From contig NZ_JAGSYB010000001.1 in the NCBI RefSeq assembly GCF_025685415.1, positions 3,720,001 through 3,784,000 on the forward strand: DNA of 64,000 bases, in the 5' to 3' direction. A program made the translations under genes and the position numbers. Positions 54,568 through 63,614 of the stretch are shown here, one piece after another. Source of the DNA: Terriglobus aquaticus (GTDB lineage Bacteria; Acidobacteriota; Terriglobia; Terriglobales; Acidobacteriaceae). Under the pieces are notes generated by a model. That model saw nothing but the letters and a program-made list of their open reading frames with translations, ran no database searches and was not told the DNA's origin. Each line of letters starts with the position of its first letter. Position 1 is the first letter of the stretch.

Positions 54568-57443
54568 CGCGCCGCATTTTCCTACTGATCGCAGGCTGCA
54601 TGCTACTTCTCCCAGTCCTGCGTGCCGCCGGCCCACGCTGGGTCGCCAGCAACGGAGCCGGTTGGCAAAACGACGGCTCCCCGATCACGTGGTACCAGAA
54701 CAACGTCAGCTACTTCATCGACGCCGGCCCGCTCAGCAGCAGCGTAAGCAATGCCGCTGCCACCCAGATCGTGAACGCGGCCGCGCAGGTGTGGAACATC
54801 CAGTACAGCAATCTTGTGCTGTCCAACGGCGGGTCGCTCAACGAAGACGTGAGCTCCAGCAACGTCTACCTCGGCTCCAACGGTCCCATCTGGCCTGCCG
54901 ACGTCGACAGCTCCAACTACGCAGCCAAGCAGATTGCGGTGGTCTTCGATGCGGACGGCACACTGATCGACATGCTGCTGGGCTCGGGTGCCAGTTCGCC
55001 GTCCGCCTGCCGCCAGAACGCTGCCGTGGAGAACGTGGACAAGTTCATCCAGCCCGGCAACATCGCGCACGCCATCATCCTGCTCAACGGCCGCTGCACC
55101 GGGCCGGCGCCTGAGCAGCAGTTGCAGATGCAATACCAGTTGATGCGCGTCTTTGGCCGAGTCATCGGCCTGGCCTGGTCCCAGGTGAATGACAACGTCT
55201 TCACCGGTGCGCCGCAGCCCACCTATCAGCAGCAACTGCACTGGCCCATCATGCACCCCATCGACATCGTGTGCGGCACGTACACCTACCAGTGCCTGCC
55301 CAATCCGTTCACCCTGCGCGACGACGACCGCTGCTCCGTCCACCTGCTGTATGGCCTGGGAGCCTACGCCTCCACCGACGGCGAGTACCTGACCGGCTTC
55401 GTGAAGTTCCCCACGGGCGAAGGCATGGACGGCGTGAATGTAACCGCGACCCGCCAGGGCGTGCAGGGCCAATACGGCGTGGAGGGCTGGCAGACCACCT
55501 CCGCCGTCACGGGAGCTCTGTACCGGCGCAGCAGCGGCAATCCCGTCGCGGGCGGCCTCTCCGGGTTTCCGGCGGTCCAGGGCACGTTGAACTCGAATTA
55601 CCAGGGCTACTGGACCATGGCGGAGGTGCCGGCCATTCCGACTACCTCCTGGAACAACGTGATCGTTGCCGCAGAGTCCGTGAACCCGTTGTACCGCGGC
55701 AGCTATGCCGTGGGTCCCACTTCGGCGGGCATGATCCTGCCCTCCGGAACAGTTGGCCCCTCGGTGTTCAGCGTGGTCGGCCGATACGGTGCACAGTCCA
55801 CCACCAACATCGTCTCCACCGCCTCGTCCGACTGCTCCACCGGCAGCGACGGCACGGAGTCCGCGCCGGCAACGGTCGCCCCCAGTGGCATGTGGAGCGG
55901 CAAAATCTGCGGCTACGGCCATACCTCCTGGGGCTCAATCACGGTGCAGGCAGGCCGCACCGCCACGCTGGAAGTAATAGCGCTCGACGAGAACAACAGC
56001 GCCTCGATGGCCAAGATGCAGCCGGTACTGGGCCTGTGGCACGGCTCGGACCCGACAGGAACTCGGCCCACTATTGCTGCGACAGGGACCGCCTTCAACG
56101 GCCGGCAGAATGGGACGACCCAGCTCACCGCCACGTTCACCACCTCTGAGACGGTGCGCTTCGTGGTCGCCGACCAACGCGGCAGCGGACGCCCCGATTT
56201 CGCCTACAGCGCGCGCCTGCTGTATGCAGACTCGGTTCGTCCGGCTCGCCTGGGCAACAACGGCGGCACGGTCACGATCACCGGTGTCGGCTTTCAGCCG
56301 GGAAACACCGTAACCGTCGGTGGTGTCGCAGCCTCGGTGGTCAGCCTGTCTCCCACGCAGATTGTGGTCAACGCACCTACTTTGTCTGCGCTGAACGGTA
56401 ACACCACCAACGATGTGGTCGTGTCCGATCTGCGGACCGGAGGCACGTCGACCATCACGGGTGGCCTGCTCTACGGCAGCAGCACCGGCGACGTGCTCAC
56501 AGTGGTGACCGCGCCTCTCGCCACCACGGATGTGGGCGCGGCGAACACGTTCGCCGTGCGCCTGACGAACAGCAGCAACGCTCCCGTCGCTGGCGTGACG
56601 ATCACGGTTCGCGTCACGGCGGGTTCGGCAACGCTTGCTCCCTGCGGCGCCACTACCTGCACGGTGCTCACCGACGGAACCGGCCTGGCCCGTGTGCAGG
56701 CCGCCGCGAGCGCGGCTGGATCAATCACCTTGCTGGCCACGACCACCTCCGGTGCGCAGGCGTCCGCCCAGTTCAGCGCCACGCTCACTTCGCAGAGCCT
56801 GTCGCCCGTGCGACCGGTCGAGTACATCGCGGCCACTGCGAACGCGCCCTTTTCGCCAGAGGTGATGGTCCTGCGCAACGGCCTGCGCATCTCCGGCCAG
56901 CCAGTGCAGTGGACGGTCGGCTCCGGAGCGGTGCAGCTCGCCTCGACGCAGAACTCGGCCCAGAGCACCAGCATGGCGGACGGATCGGCCATCGTTTCCG
57001 CGACCGGTGCGCTCGCGGCCGGAGCGCAGGCAACAGTGCAGGCGTGCGCGTGGACCAATGCGTGTACCAGCCTCACGCTGGTCGGCGTGTCGCCGGACGC
57101 GTTCCGGCTGCAGGGAATTGCGGGCGACGCACAAGTGGTTCAGAGCGGATCTCGCCTTGGCGCCATCACGCTCCGAGTGGTCGATGCCGCCGGAAACGGC
57201 GTTGCCGGCGCGGCTGTTTCCATTCGCCAGCAGGTTACGGCCTGGCAGCCGCCCTGTCCCGCCACCGGACGTTGCGCCGTTCCGCCGGTCTACGGCAGTG
57301 CGGTCACGTCCGCCATCAGCGATGACGATGGCCTGCTGTCCATCGCTCCCATGCAATTCGACGGCACCGCCGCGACTACCCAGATCGTGGCAGCGACGGG
57401 CACCAGCGGCTTCTTCTCGGTTTCGCTGGTCAAGGAGCCCTAG
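54564..57443 (+). CDS. Large secreted pseudo-matrixin with IPT/TIG and Ig-like domains (959 aa)
   Basis: After a signal peptide (MTRRIFLLIAGCMLLLPVLR) the N-terminal 280 residues follow a matrixin-type metalloprotease layout (GWQNDGSPITWYQNNVSYFI, a long Asn/Ser-rich region, a Met-turn-like PIMHP around M230). The zinc motif HExGHxxGLxH is replaced by R195-V-F-G-R199-V-I-G-L-A-W205, so all three His and the catalytic Glu are gone. Further on an IPT/TIG domain (NNGGTVTITGVGFQPGNTVT near 562) and two or three bacterial Ig-like domains follow. It is probably a surface or exported adhesin. Translation is coupled to the previous gene by ATGA. Confidence 0.75.
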   Translation: MTRRIFLLIAGCMLLLPVLRAAGPRWVASNGAGWQNDGSPITWYQNNVSYFIDAGPLSSSVSNAAATQIVNAAAQVWNIQYSNLVLSNGGSLNEDVSSSNVYLGSNGPIWPADVDSSNYAAKQIAVVFDADGTLIDMLLGSGASSPSACRQNAAVENVDKFIQPGNIAHAIILLNGRCTGPAPEQQLQMQYQLMRVFGRVIGLAWSQVNDNVFTGAPQPTYQQQLHWPIMHPIDIVCGTYTYQCLPNPFTLRDDDRCSVHLLYGLGAYASTDGEYLTGFVKFPTGEGMDGVNVTATRQGVQGQYGVEGWQTTSAVTGALYRRSSGNPVAGGLSGFPAVQGTLNSNYQGYWTMAEVPAIPTTSWNNVIVAAESVNPLYRGSYAVGPTSAGMILPSGTVGPSVFSVVGRYGAQSTTNIVSTASSDCSTGSDGTESAPATVAPSGMWSGKICGYGHTSWGSITVQAGRTATLEVIALDENNSASMAKMQPVLGLWHGSDPTGTRPTIAATGTAFNGRQNGTTQLTATFTTSETVRFVVADQRGSGRPDFAYSARLLYADSVRPARLGNNGGTVTITGVGFQPGNTVTVGGVAASVVSLSPTQIVVNAPTLSALNGNTTNDVVVSDLRTGGTSTITGGLLYGSSTGDVLTVVTAPLATTDVGAANTFAVRLTNSSNAPVAGVTITVRVTAGSATLAPCGATTCTVLTDGTGLARVQAAASAAGSITLLATTTSGAQASAQFSATLTSQSLSPVRPVEYIAATANAPFSPEVMVLRNGLRISGQPVQWTVGSGAVQLASTQNSAQSTSMADGSAIVSATGALAAGAQATVQACAWTNACTSLTLVGVSPDAFRLQGIAGDAQVVQSGSRLGAITLRVVDAAGNGVAGAAVSIRQQVTAWQPPCPATGRCAVPPVYGSAVTSAISDDDGLLSIAPMQFDGTAATTQIVAATGTSGFFSVSLVKEP

Positions 57444-57555
57444 CGCAGCCGCCCGCACCCTCGCTTGCGGCGAGGCGCCCGGCAGGTTCTTCCGGACCAC
57501 GGCGAGACGGAGCCCATCCATCCCGCATCTGAATCCGTGAAACGCAGGAGAGAGC

Positions 57556-58896
57556 ATGGCGGCGGCGGATGTTACAGGTGGTGTGCGGAAACGGGTGTTG
57601 ATCGTCGGAGCAGGCTTTGCCGGTCTGCGCGCGGCGGAAGCGTTGGAGCACGCCGAGGTCAACGTCACGATCGTCGACAAGAAGAACCACCACACGTTTC
57701 AGCCCCTGCTCTACCAGGTCGCCATGGCCGTGCTGTCTGCGGCGGATATCGCTCAGCCCATCCGCACCATCATCCGGTCGCCGAACACCCAAGTGCTGAT
57801 GGATGAGGTGGTGGGCTTCGACGTGGACCATCGCCGGGCTCATCTGCGCAGCGGCACAGAGCTGCAGTACGACTACCTGATCCTCGCCACTGGCTCGACT
57901 CATAGCTACTTCGGCAAGGAAGAGTGGGCTTCGCTCGCACCTGGGCTAAAGACGATCGAAGACGCCGTGGAAATCCGCCGCCGCGTTCTGCTGGCCTTTG
58001 AAAAAGCAGAGGGCGAGATGCTGGAGACGGGCAAGCACCCGGCGCTAAACTTCGTCATCATCGGTGGGGGGCCAACGGGCGTGGAGCTTGCCGGCGCTAT
58101 TTCCGATATCGCCAAGCTGTACATCCGTAAAGACTTCAAACACATCGACCCGGCCTCGGCGCGCGTGCTAATTCTTGAGGGCTCGCCGGCTATCCTCGCC
58201 GCCTATCCGGAGGATCTGCAGAACAGCGCGCTGCAGCAGCTTAAGGAACTGGGCGTGACGGTACGCACCGGCCAGCGCGTGACAGATGTTCAGCCCGGCT
58301 ACGTGATGGTAGGCGACCAGCGCATCGATTCCGTGGTCACGCTGTGGGCCGCCGGGGTGCAGGCCAGCCCGCTGGGCAAGATGCTGGGCGTGGAGTGCGA
58401 CAAGAAGGGCTGTGTGATGGTGGATGAATACCTCCACCCCAAGGCGCATCCGGAGATCTTCATCTGCGGCGACCTGGCTCACGCCATGAGCGACGGAAAG
58501 CCGGTCCCGGGAGTGGCGCAACCCGCCATGCAGATGGGAACCTATGCAGGAAAGTCCATCGCGCTGGAGGTGGAGGGCGGCCGCATGAAGAAGCCCTTCC
58601 ACTACTTCGACAAAGGCGACCTTGCGACCATCGGACGCAGCGCCGCCGTGGGCAATGTGAAATGGCCGTTCCGGGCGCACATGAGCGGTTTTATGGCCTG
58701 GCTCACGTGGCTGGTGGTGCACATCTTCTTCCTGATCGGATTCCGCAATCGCTTCTCCGTGTTCCGCAGTTGGGCGTTCACCTATCTGTTCTTCCAAGAG
58801 GGCGTCCGTCTCATCACCGGATCGCAGGAACTTCCCGGATGGGGCGTCGAAGACACGCCCGTGGGCGAACTCACGACTCAACCAATCGAGCCCTAG
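57556..58896 (+). CDS. ndh: Type II NADH:quinone oxidoreductase (446 aa)
   Basis: A single-subunit FAD enzyme that passes electrons from NADH to quinone without pumping protons. FAD-binding RVLIVGAGFAGLRAAEALE, the LLYQVA motif near residue 55 and NAD-binding VIIGGGPTGVELAGAISDIA are visible, with FICGDLAHAM near residue 310 for FAD. A C-terminal membrane-associated segment (MAWLTWLVVHIFFLIGF) anchors it to the inner membrane. ATG at 57556 follows AGGAGAGAGC, a good ribosome site. It is monocistronic. Confidence 0.92.
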   Translation: MAAADVTGGVRKRVLIVGAGFAGLRAAEALEHAEVNVTIVDKKNHHTFQPLLYQVAMAVLSAADIAQPIRTIIRSPNTQVLMDEVVGFDVDHRRAHLRSGTELQYDYLILATGSTHSYFGKEEWASLAPGLKTIEDAVEIRRRVLLAFEKAEGEMLETGKHPALNFVIIGGGPTGVELAGAISDIAKLYIRKDFKHIDPASARVLILEGSPAILAAYPEDLQNSALQQLKELGVTVRTGQRVTDVQPGYVMVGDQRIDSVVTLWAAGVQASPLGKMLGVECDKKGCVMVDEYLHPKAHPEIFICGDLAHAMSDGKPVPGVAQPAMQMGTYAGKSIALEVEGGRMKKPFHYFDKGDLATIGRSAAVGNVKWPFRAHMSGFMAWLTWLVVHIFFLIGFRNRFSVFRSWAFTYLFFQEGVRLITGSQELPGWGVEDTPVGELTTQPIEP

Positions 58897-58977
58897 ATCA
58901 AGCGGAGCCCACTGGCCGAATCTGTCGCGCCCACGGCAAAGCATCTCAGCTTTCCCGTGGGATCGTCTGACGCGGAT

Positions 58978-59577
58978 ATGAACATTCGCGCTGCAGCGTG
59001 GCTGACGCTCGCTTTGATTTCCGTTTCGTGTGCGATGCCGGCCCACGCCCAGACCTTCCTCCTTCCGCTCGACAGTGACGGGTCTGGTCAACAGTCCACG
59101 CCTGCAGCGAAGAAACCCACTCCGATCGGCACGATCAGTGTGGGGTATGCATACCTGTGGGCCGACCAGGGCGGCTATCATCGCAACCTGAATGGCTGGC
59201 TGGCAAAGCCGACCTTCAATCTCGCGAACGGCTGGGCCGTTTACGCGGACGCCTCCAACTACTACGGTGCAAACCGGAAGGGCAGCGTCAACGCGCACAC
59301 CTACACGCTGGGTGTGTCCAAGGAAATTCTGCCAAAGCCGAAGCTGAAGCCGGCGCTGTTTCTGCAAATGGGTGATTCGCGCAATTCCAACGCGGGCTCG
59401 GTGGTAAACGCATACGCTCTGTTGACCGGCATCAATGTGACTACGCCTCTCACGAAATGGGTATCGCTCTCGATCATCCCCGCCGAGTACGTCTATACGC
59501 ATCCGGACGGTGAGAACCGGAACAGCTATAACGCAAAAGTCGCCCTCGTCTTCCCATTCGGCAAAAAGAAGGGCTGA
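58978..59577 (+). CDS. Predicted outer-membrane beta-barrel protein (199 aa)
   Basis: A signal peptide (MNIRAAAWLTLALISVSCAM...AHAQ) precedes alternating amphipathic strands: GTISVGYAYLWADQGG, GWAVYADASNYYGANRK, HTYTLGVSKEILP, KPALFLQMGDSRNS, VSLSIIPAEYVYTH and a final NAKVALVFPFG. This is the pattern of small outer-membrane beta-barrels of the OmpA/OmpW size class, about eight strands. The ATG at 58978 has weak ribosome-site evidence. A GTG start at 58957 would add seven residues. No operon partner is present. A terminator follows. Confidence 0.65.
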   Translation: MNIRAAAWLTLALISVSCAMPAHAQTFLLPLDSDGSGQQSTPAAKKPTPIGTISVGYAYLWADQGGYHRNLNGWLAKPTFNLANGWAVYADASNYYGANRKGSVNAHTYTLGVSKEILPKPKLKPALFLQMGDSRNSNAGSVVNAYALLTGINVTTPLTKWVSLSIIPAEYVYTHPDGENRNSYNAKVALVFPFGKKKG

Positions 59578-59597
59578 ACGAAAACCAGGCAGCAGAG

Positions 59598-59630
59598 AGG
59601 GGCACGGCTCTCGCCGTGCCCCTTCTTACT
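59598..59630. terminator. Bidirectional terminator
   Basis: An 11-bp stem (59598-59608 with 59613-59623) with loop TCTC is followed on the plus strand by TCTTACTG. On the minus strand it is followed by CTCTGCTGCC and then TGGTTTT. It lies between the convergent beta-barrel gene and typA. Confidence 0.8.
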
Positions 59631-59649
59631 GTGTGGATTGCTTGTCTGC

Positions 59650-61461
59650 TTACGCTTCCTGCAACTGCTGGCGGCGCGGCCGGCGATTGGCCTGCAGCAC
59701 CTTCTTGCGCATGCGCAGCGACTTGGGTGTGACCTCGACCAGCTCATCGTCAGCGATGAACTCGATGCACTGCTCCAGCGTTAGCTGCTTGTACGGCACC
59801 AATCGCAAAGCTTCGTCAGCCGACGAAGCGCGCATGTTGGTCAGCTTCTTTTCGCGGACCGCGTTCACGTCCAGATCGTTGTCGCGGCTGTTCTCGCCCA
59901 CGATCATGCCTTCGTACACCTCGACGCCTTCGCCCATGAAGAGCACACCGCGCTCCTGCAAGCCGTTCAGCGCGTAGGTGGTGGTCACGCCAGCGCGATC
60001 GCTGATCAGCGCGCCCGTGGGCCGCTGCGGAATCTCACCCTGGTACGGCATGTAGCCGTCGAACAGCGAGTTCATCACGATCGTGCCCCGCGTTTCGGTC
60101 AGCATTTCGCTGCGCAGACCGATCAGGCCGCGCGACGGAACCTTGAACTCCATGCGTACGCGGGCATCGCCGTGCATCTTGACCATCTCGCCCTTGCGCG
60201 GCCCAAGCTTCTGGATCACGGTGCCGCTGAACTCGTTCGGCACGTCGATGGTGACGTACTCAACCGGCTCCATCAGCACGCCATCGATGCGCTTGGTGAC
60301 GATCTCGGGACGGCCCACCTGCAGTTCGTAGCCTTCGCGACGCATCATTTCGATGAGCACGGCAAGCTGCAGTTCGCCGCGGCCCAGCACCTTGAAGGCG
60401 TCCGGTGAGCCGGTCTCTTCCACGCGGATGGAAACGTTGGTCTGCAGCTCCTTGTCCAGGCGCTCACGCAGATTGCGGCTGGTGACAAACTGGCCTTCGC
60501 GGCCTGCAAACGGCGAGTTGTTCACGCTGAACTGGATCGCGATGGTCGGCTCGTCGATGACGATGGGGGGCAGGGGCGCGGGGTTCTCGAGCGAGGTGAT
60601 CGTCTCGCCGATGGTCAGGCCGCTGACGCCCGCGATTGCGACGATGTCGCCCACTGTGGTCTCTTCGATATCCGTCCGCTTCAGGCCGCTGAAGCTGAAC
60701 AGCTTGGTGATCTTGACCGGCTGCAGCGACCCGTCCAGGCGCGCCACGTTCACGGTTTCGCCGGTCTTCAGCGTTCCGTTGAAGACGCGGGCGATGCCGA
60801 GGCGGCCAAGGTAATCGGAGTAGTCCAGGTTGGTGACCAGGATCTGCAGAGGGCCGTCGGCATCGCCCTTGGCCGGCGGGATCGTCCCGACGATTGTCTC
60901 AAACAGCGGCTTCAGGTCGGTGCCGGGCTGATCCATGTCCAGCGTCGCGGTGCCCGCCTTGCCGTTGGTGTACACGACGGGGAAGTCGAGCTGCGACTCA
61001 TCGGCGTCGAGGTCGATGAACAGGTCATAGACCTCGTTCAGAACTTCCTGCACGCGAGCGTCAGGACGGTCGATCTTATTGATAACGAGGATGGGCGTGA
61101 GGCCGCCGGCAAGCGCCTTCGACAGCACGAAGCGGGTCTGCGGCAGCGGACCTTCCGAAGCGTCCACCAGCAGGACGACGCCGTCGACCATCTTCAACGC
61201 GCGCTCCACTTCGCCGCCGAAGTCGGCGTGGCCCGGCGTGTCGACAATGTTGATCTTGCCATCGCCGTAGTGCACGGCGGTGTTCTTGGCCAGAATGGTG
61301 ATGCCGCGCTCGCGTTCCAGGTCGTTGGAGTCCATGACGCGGTCGGCCACGGCTTCATTGGCGCGGAACGTTCCGCTCTGCTTCAGCATGGCGTCCACGA
61401 GTGTGGTCTTGCCGTGGTCAACGTGGGCGATAATGGCGATGTTGCGAATAGTCTGGCTCAC
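59650..61461 (-). CDS. typA: Translational GTPase TypA/BipA (603 aa)
   Basis: A ribosome-binding GTPase related to EF-G. The GTPase domain carries [14 protein letters not shown] (P-loop), [19 protein letters not shown] and NKIDRPDA. The rest shows the beta-barrel and EF-G-like domains with [20 protein letters not shown] and the C-terminal TypA-specific [20 protein letters not shown]. The GTG start at 61461 ([18 protein letters not shown]) places the P-loop at the usual distance. The open frame continues to 61569, but those extra residues are non-conserved. It is followed by a shared terminator. Confidence 0.95.
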   Translation of the reverse strand: MSQTIRNIAIIAHVDHGKTTLVDAMLKQSGTFRANEAVADRVMDSNDLERERGITILAKNTAVHYGDGKINIVDTPGHADFGGEVERALKMVDGVVLLVDASEGPLPQTRFVLSKALAGGLTPILVINKIDRPDARVQEVLNEVYDLFIDLDADESQLDFPVVYTNGKAGTATLDMDQPGTDLKPLFETIVGTIPPAKGDADGPLQILVTNLDYSDYLGRLGIARVFNGTLKTGETVNVARLDGSLQPVKITKLFSFSGLKRTDIEETTVGDIVAIAGVSGLTIGETITSLENPAPLPPIVIDEPTIAIQFSVNNSPFAGREGQFVTSRNLRERLDKELQTNVSIRVEETGSPDAFKVLGRGELQLAVLIEMMRREGYELQVGRPEIVTKRIDGVLMEPVEYVTIDVPNEFSGTVIQKLGPRKGEMVKMHGDARVRMEFKVPSRGLIGLRSEMLTETRGTIVMNSLFDGYMPYQGEIPQRPTGALISDRAGVTTTYALNGLQERGVLFMGEGVEVYEGMIVGENSRDNDLDVNAVREKKLTNMRASSADEALRLVPYKQLTLEQCIEFIADDELVEVTPKSLRMRKKVLQANRRPRRQQLQEA

Positions 61462-61652
61462 AGCGGTGCTCGGTCCTGTTCTTCGGGGCTGAATTGCGAA
61501 TGGGTCTTGCAAACGGGCGCCAAACGAGGGTTCGGCACTCCCGGTGCGGCAAAAGGCGCACAAAAGCAATGCTTCCAGTCTACAGGAGCGGGTGCCCAGC
61601 GCGTTTCCCGGGCGCGGCAGAGCCTGTTGCTTTCCGGTAAACTTCTCGGAGC

Positions 61653-62771
61653 ATGTCCACTGCCGTACAGCCCGCGTCAGCAGACGCCAAGCCGAAGCCC
61701 GCGTTCCAGATGAAGCCAGGGCACCGGCCCATGCCGCTGCGGCGACAAGCGAGGCTCGCCACGTTGCGCGTGCGGGAACTGCTAAGCATCGGTTACGCGC
61801 TGGTGCACACCGGCCACCCCTACATGGCTCAGATCGTGCCCATGCGCCGCTGCAACCTGGCCTGCACGTACTGCAACGAGTTCGATAACCACTCCGACCC
61901 GGTGCCGATCGAGGAGATGGACCGGCGCATCGACGCCCTAGGGCGGCTGGGCACGTCGGTCATTACCATTTCCGGTGGTGAACCCACGCTGCATCCCGAC
62001 CTGGACCGCATCATCGCGCGCATTCGCAAGACTGGTGCAATTGCCGGCATGATCACGAACGGCTACAACCTGAACCGCGAGCGCATCGAGCGGCTGAACA
62101 AGGCCGGCCTGGACCACCTCCAGATTTCAATCGACAACGTGATGCCCGACGAGGTCTCCAAGAAGTCGCTCAAGGTGCTGGACCAGCGCCTCTTGTGGCT
62201 GGCGGAGTACGCAGACTTCCACGTCAACATCAATTCCGTCGTCGGCGGCGGCATCCCGAATCCGGAAGACGCTTACGTGGTGAGCACGCGCGCTCTGGCA
62301 CTCGGTTTCTCCTCGACCATCGGCATCATCCACGACGGCAGCGGGCAGTTGCGGCCGCTGGGTGGAGCGGAGCGCAATGTGTGGGAGCGGGTCCGCGGTC
62401 TGACGCGACGCAGCTATACGCGTTTCAACAAGTTTCAGGAAGCGATCGCGAACGGCGAGCCGAACGACTGGCGCTGCCGGGCGGGTTCGCGCTACCTGTA
62501 TGTGTGCGAGAACGGCTTGGTGCACTACTGCTCGCAGCAGCGCGGCTACCCGGGCGTTCCTCTGGCGCAGTACACCACCGCCGACGTAAAGCGCGAGTTC
62601 CTGACGGAAAAGGGATGCGCGCCCAATTGCACCATCTCGTGCGTGCACCAGGTGAGTTACATCGATCACTGGCGCGCACCGCAGCACGCCGATCCGGCTC
62701 CTCCGCGCGCGCAAAGCGGGCACGGAGCAGGGCGGCCTTCCGGGCCGGCCGACCTCGTTCAGATCACCTAG
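61653..62771 (+). CDS. Radical SAM protein with SPASM-like C-terminus (372 aa)
   Basis: The SAM-cluster motif is C67-x3-C71-x2-C74 in [13 protein letters not shown]. It is followed by the radical-SAM segments [20 protein letters not shown] and [20 protein letters not shown]. The C-terminal region carries six more cysteines (C275, C285, C293, C322, C326, C330), consistent with auxiliary Fe-S clusters of the SPASM/Twitch type. No peptide precursor is adjacent, so peptide maturation, hopanoid-like or glycan chemistry are all possible. GGAG ends one base before the ATG at 61653, giving poor spacing. Confidence 0.8.
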   Translation: MSTAVQPASADAKPKPAFQMKPGHRPMPLRRQARLATLRVRELLSIGYALVHTGHPYMAQIVPMRRCNLACTYCNEFDNHSDPVPIEEMDRRIDALGRLGTSVITISGGEPTLHPDLDRIIARIRKTGAIAGMITNGYNLNRERIERLNKAGLDHLQISIDNVMPDEVSKKSLKVLDQRLLWLAEYADFHVNINSVVGGGIPNPEDAYVVSTRALALGFSSTIGIIHDGSGQLRPLGGAERNVWERVRGLTRRSYTRFNKFQEAIANGEPNDWRCRAGSRYLYVCENGLVHYCSQQRGYPGVPLAQYTTADVKREFLTEKGCAPNCTISCVHQVSYIDHWRAPQHADPAPPRAQSGHGAGRPSGPADLVQIT

Positions 62772-62876
62772 CGCACCTGACCGATTCGCACGGATGCAGT
62801 CTGAAAAAGCAACTCCGTGTTGCTGGACTGAGTGGCGTCCCGGGCTCCCCCTGCATCGAATCAAGCAGGAGATTGT

Positions 62877-63164
62877 ATGAGCTTCAATCGCGTTCGACCT
62901 CTTCTGTTGTGTGCCCTGATGTGTGGCATGGTTGCCGTTCCCGTACGGGTGCTGGCCCAAACCCCGCAGGCTGCGAGTTCCGATGCCAACGCTCCCGTGA
63001 CCTCGAAGGGTCAGGAAGACTCGCTGAAGAACGAGGAAAAGGCCAACAAGCAGCGCGCCAAGGCGGCCAAGGAGCAGCGCAAGGCGTTGCGGGCCCAGGA
63101 CAAGGCAGCGAAGGCCGAAAAGAAGGCGGGCGTAAGTCCGGCAGCGACCACTACGCCACAGTAG
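62877..63164 (+). CDS. Small secreted Lys/Ala-rich protein, copy 1 (95 aa)
   Basis: ATG at 62877 has AGGAG at five bases. A signal peptide (MSFNRVRPLLLCALMCGMVA through VLAQ) precedes a mature chain of about 65 residues. Its central part is Lys/Ala/Glu/Gln heptad-like (NKQRAKAAKEQRKALRAQDK), which suggests one charged helix or coiled coil. No family is recognised. It is very similar in design to the next gene (signal peptide, RKAL, DKA, ADKK units), indicating a tandem duplication. No cysteines occur in the mature part. Confidence 0.65.
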   Translation: MSFNRVRPLLLCALMCGMVAVPVRVLAQTPQAASSDANAPVTSKGQEDSLKNEEKANKQRAKAAKEQRKALRAQDKAAKAEKKAGVSPAATTTPQ

Positions 63165-63277
63165 GTCGTGGCGCGTTTCGCCGATGTGCGCGGAACGAGG
63201 TGGTAGCGGCCCGGTCTGGGACTGCGCTGCTACGTTGGCGTTCCGTATGTCTTGATCGACAAGCAAGGAGAAACTCG

Positions 63278-63544
63278 ATGCGAATGATTCAGGGACTAGC
63301 GGTGGTTTCGCTACTGGTGGGAATGAGTGCGCCGGTGGTGGCGCAAATGGCCTCGCAGGACACGGCTGCATCCCGCGACCAATTGAAAGCGGACTCGCAC
63401 GCCAGCAAGAAGGCCTCAAAAGCCGACAAGGAACAGGCCAAGGCGGACAAGAAGCAGCGCAAGGCGCTGGGAACGCACGAGCAGAAGGAAGCAGACAAGG
63501 CACAGGACAAGGCCGACAAGAAGGCCGCCGAAGTTCCGCAATAA
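63278..63544 (+). CDS. Small secreted Lys/Ala-rich protein, copy 2 (88 aa)
   Basis: ATG at 63278 follows AAGGAG at seven bases. A signal peptide (MRMIQGLAVVSLLVGMSAPV then VAQM) is followed by a Lys/Asp/Ala-rich helix-forming chain (ADKEQAKADKKQRKALGTHE) and a short tail (VPQ). Copy 1 ends 113 bases upstream. The pair share composition and the RKAL and ADKK motifs but little other alignment. Extracytoplasmic, probably a helical charged peptide of structural or ligand-binding function. A terminator follows. Confidence 0.65.
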   Translation: MRMIQGLAVVSLLVGMSAPVVAQMASQDTAASRDQLKADSHASKKASKADKEQAKADKKQRKALGTHEQKEADKAQDKADKKAAEVPQ

Positions 63545-63565
63545 ACCTGGGACAGTAAAAGTCGA

Positions 63566-63597
63566 AACGGCACGCCGCAGGCGTGCCGTTCAGTTTT
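63566..63597 (+). terminator. Terminator after the Lys-rich pair
   Basis: An 11-bp stem (63566-63576 with 63580-63590) with loop GCA is followed by CAGTTTT. It lies 22 bases after the second gene's stop and before the convergent DsbA-like gene. Confidence 0.85.
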
Positions 63598-63614
63598 AAG
63601 CTACTTGCTTCGTA

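Noticed and set aside
54603-55922. 439-residue minus-strand frame over the pseudo-matrixin
   Set aside because: Antisense to a protein with a clear signal peptide and coupled start.
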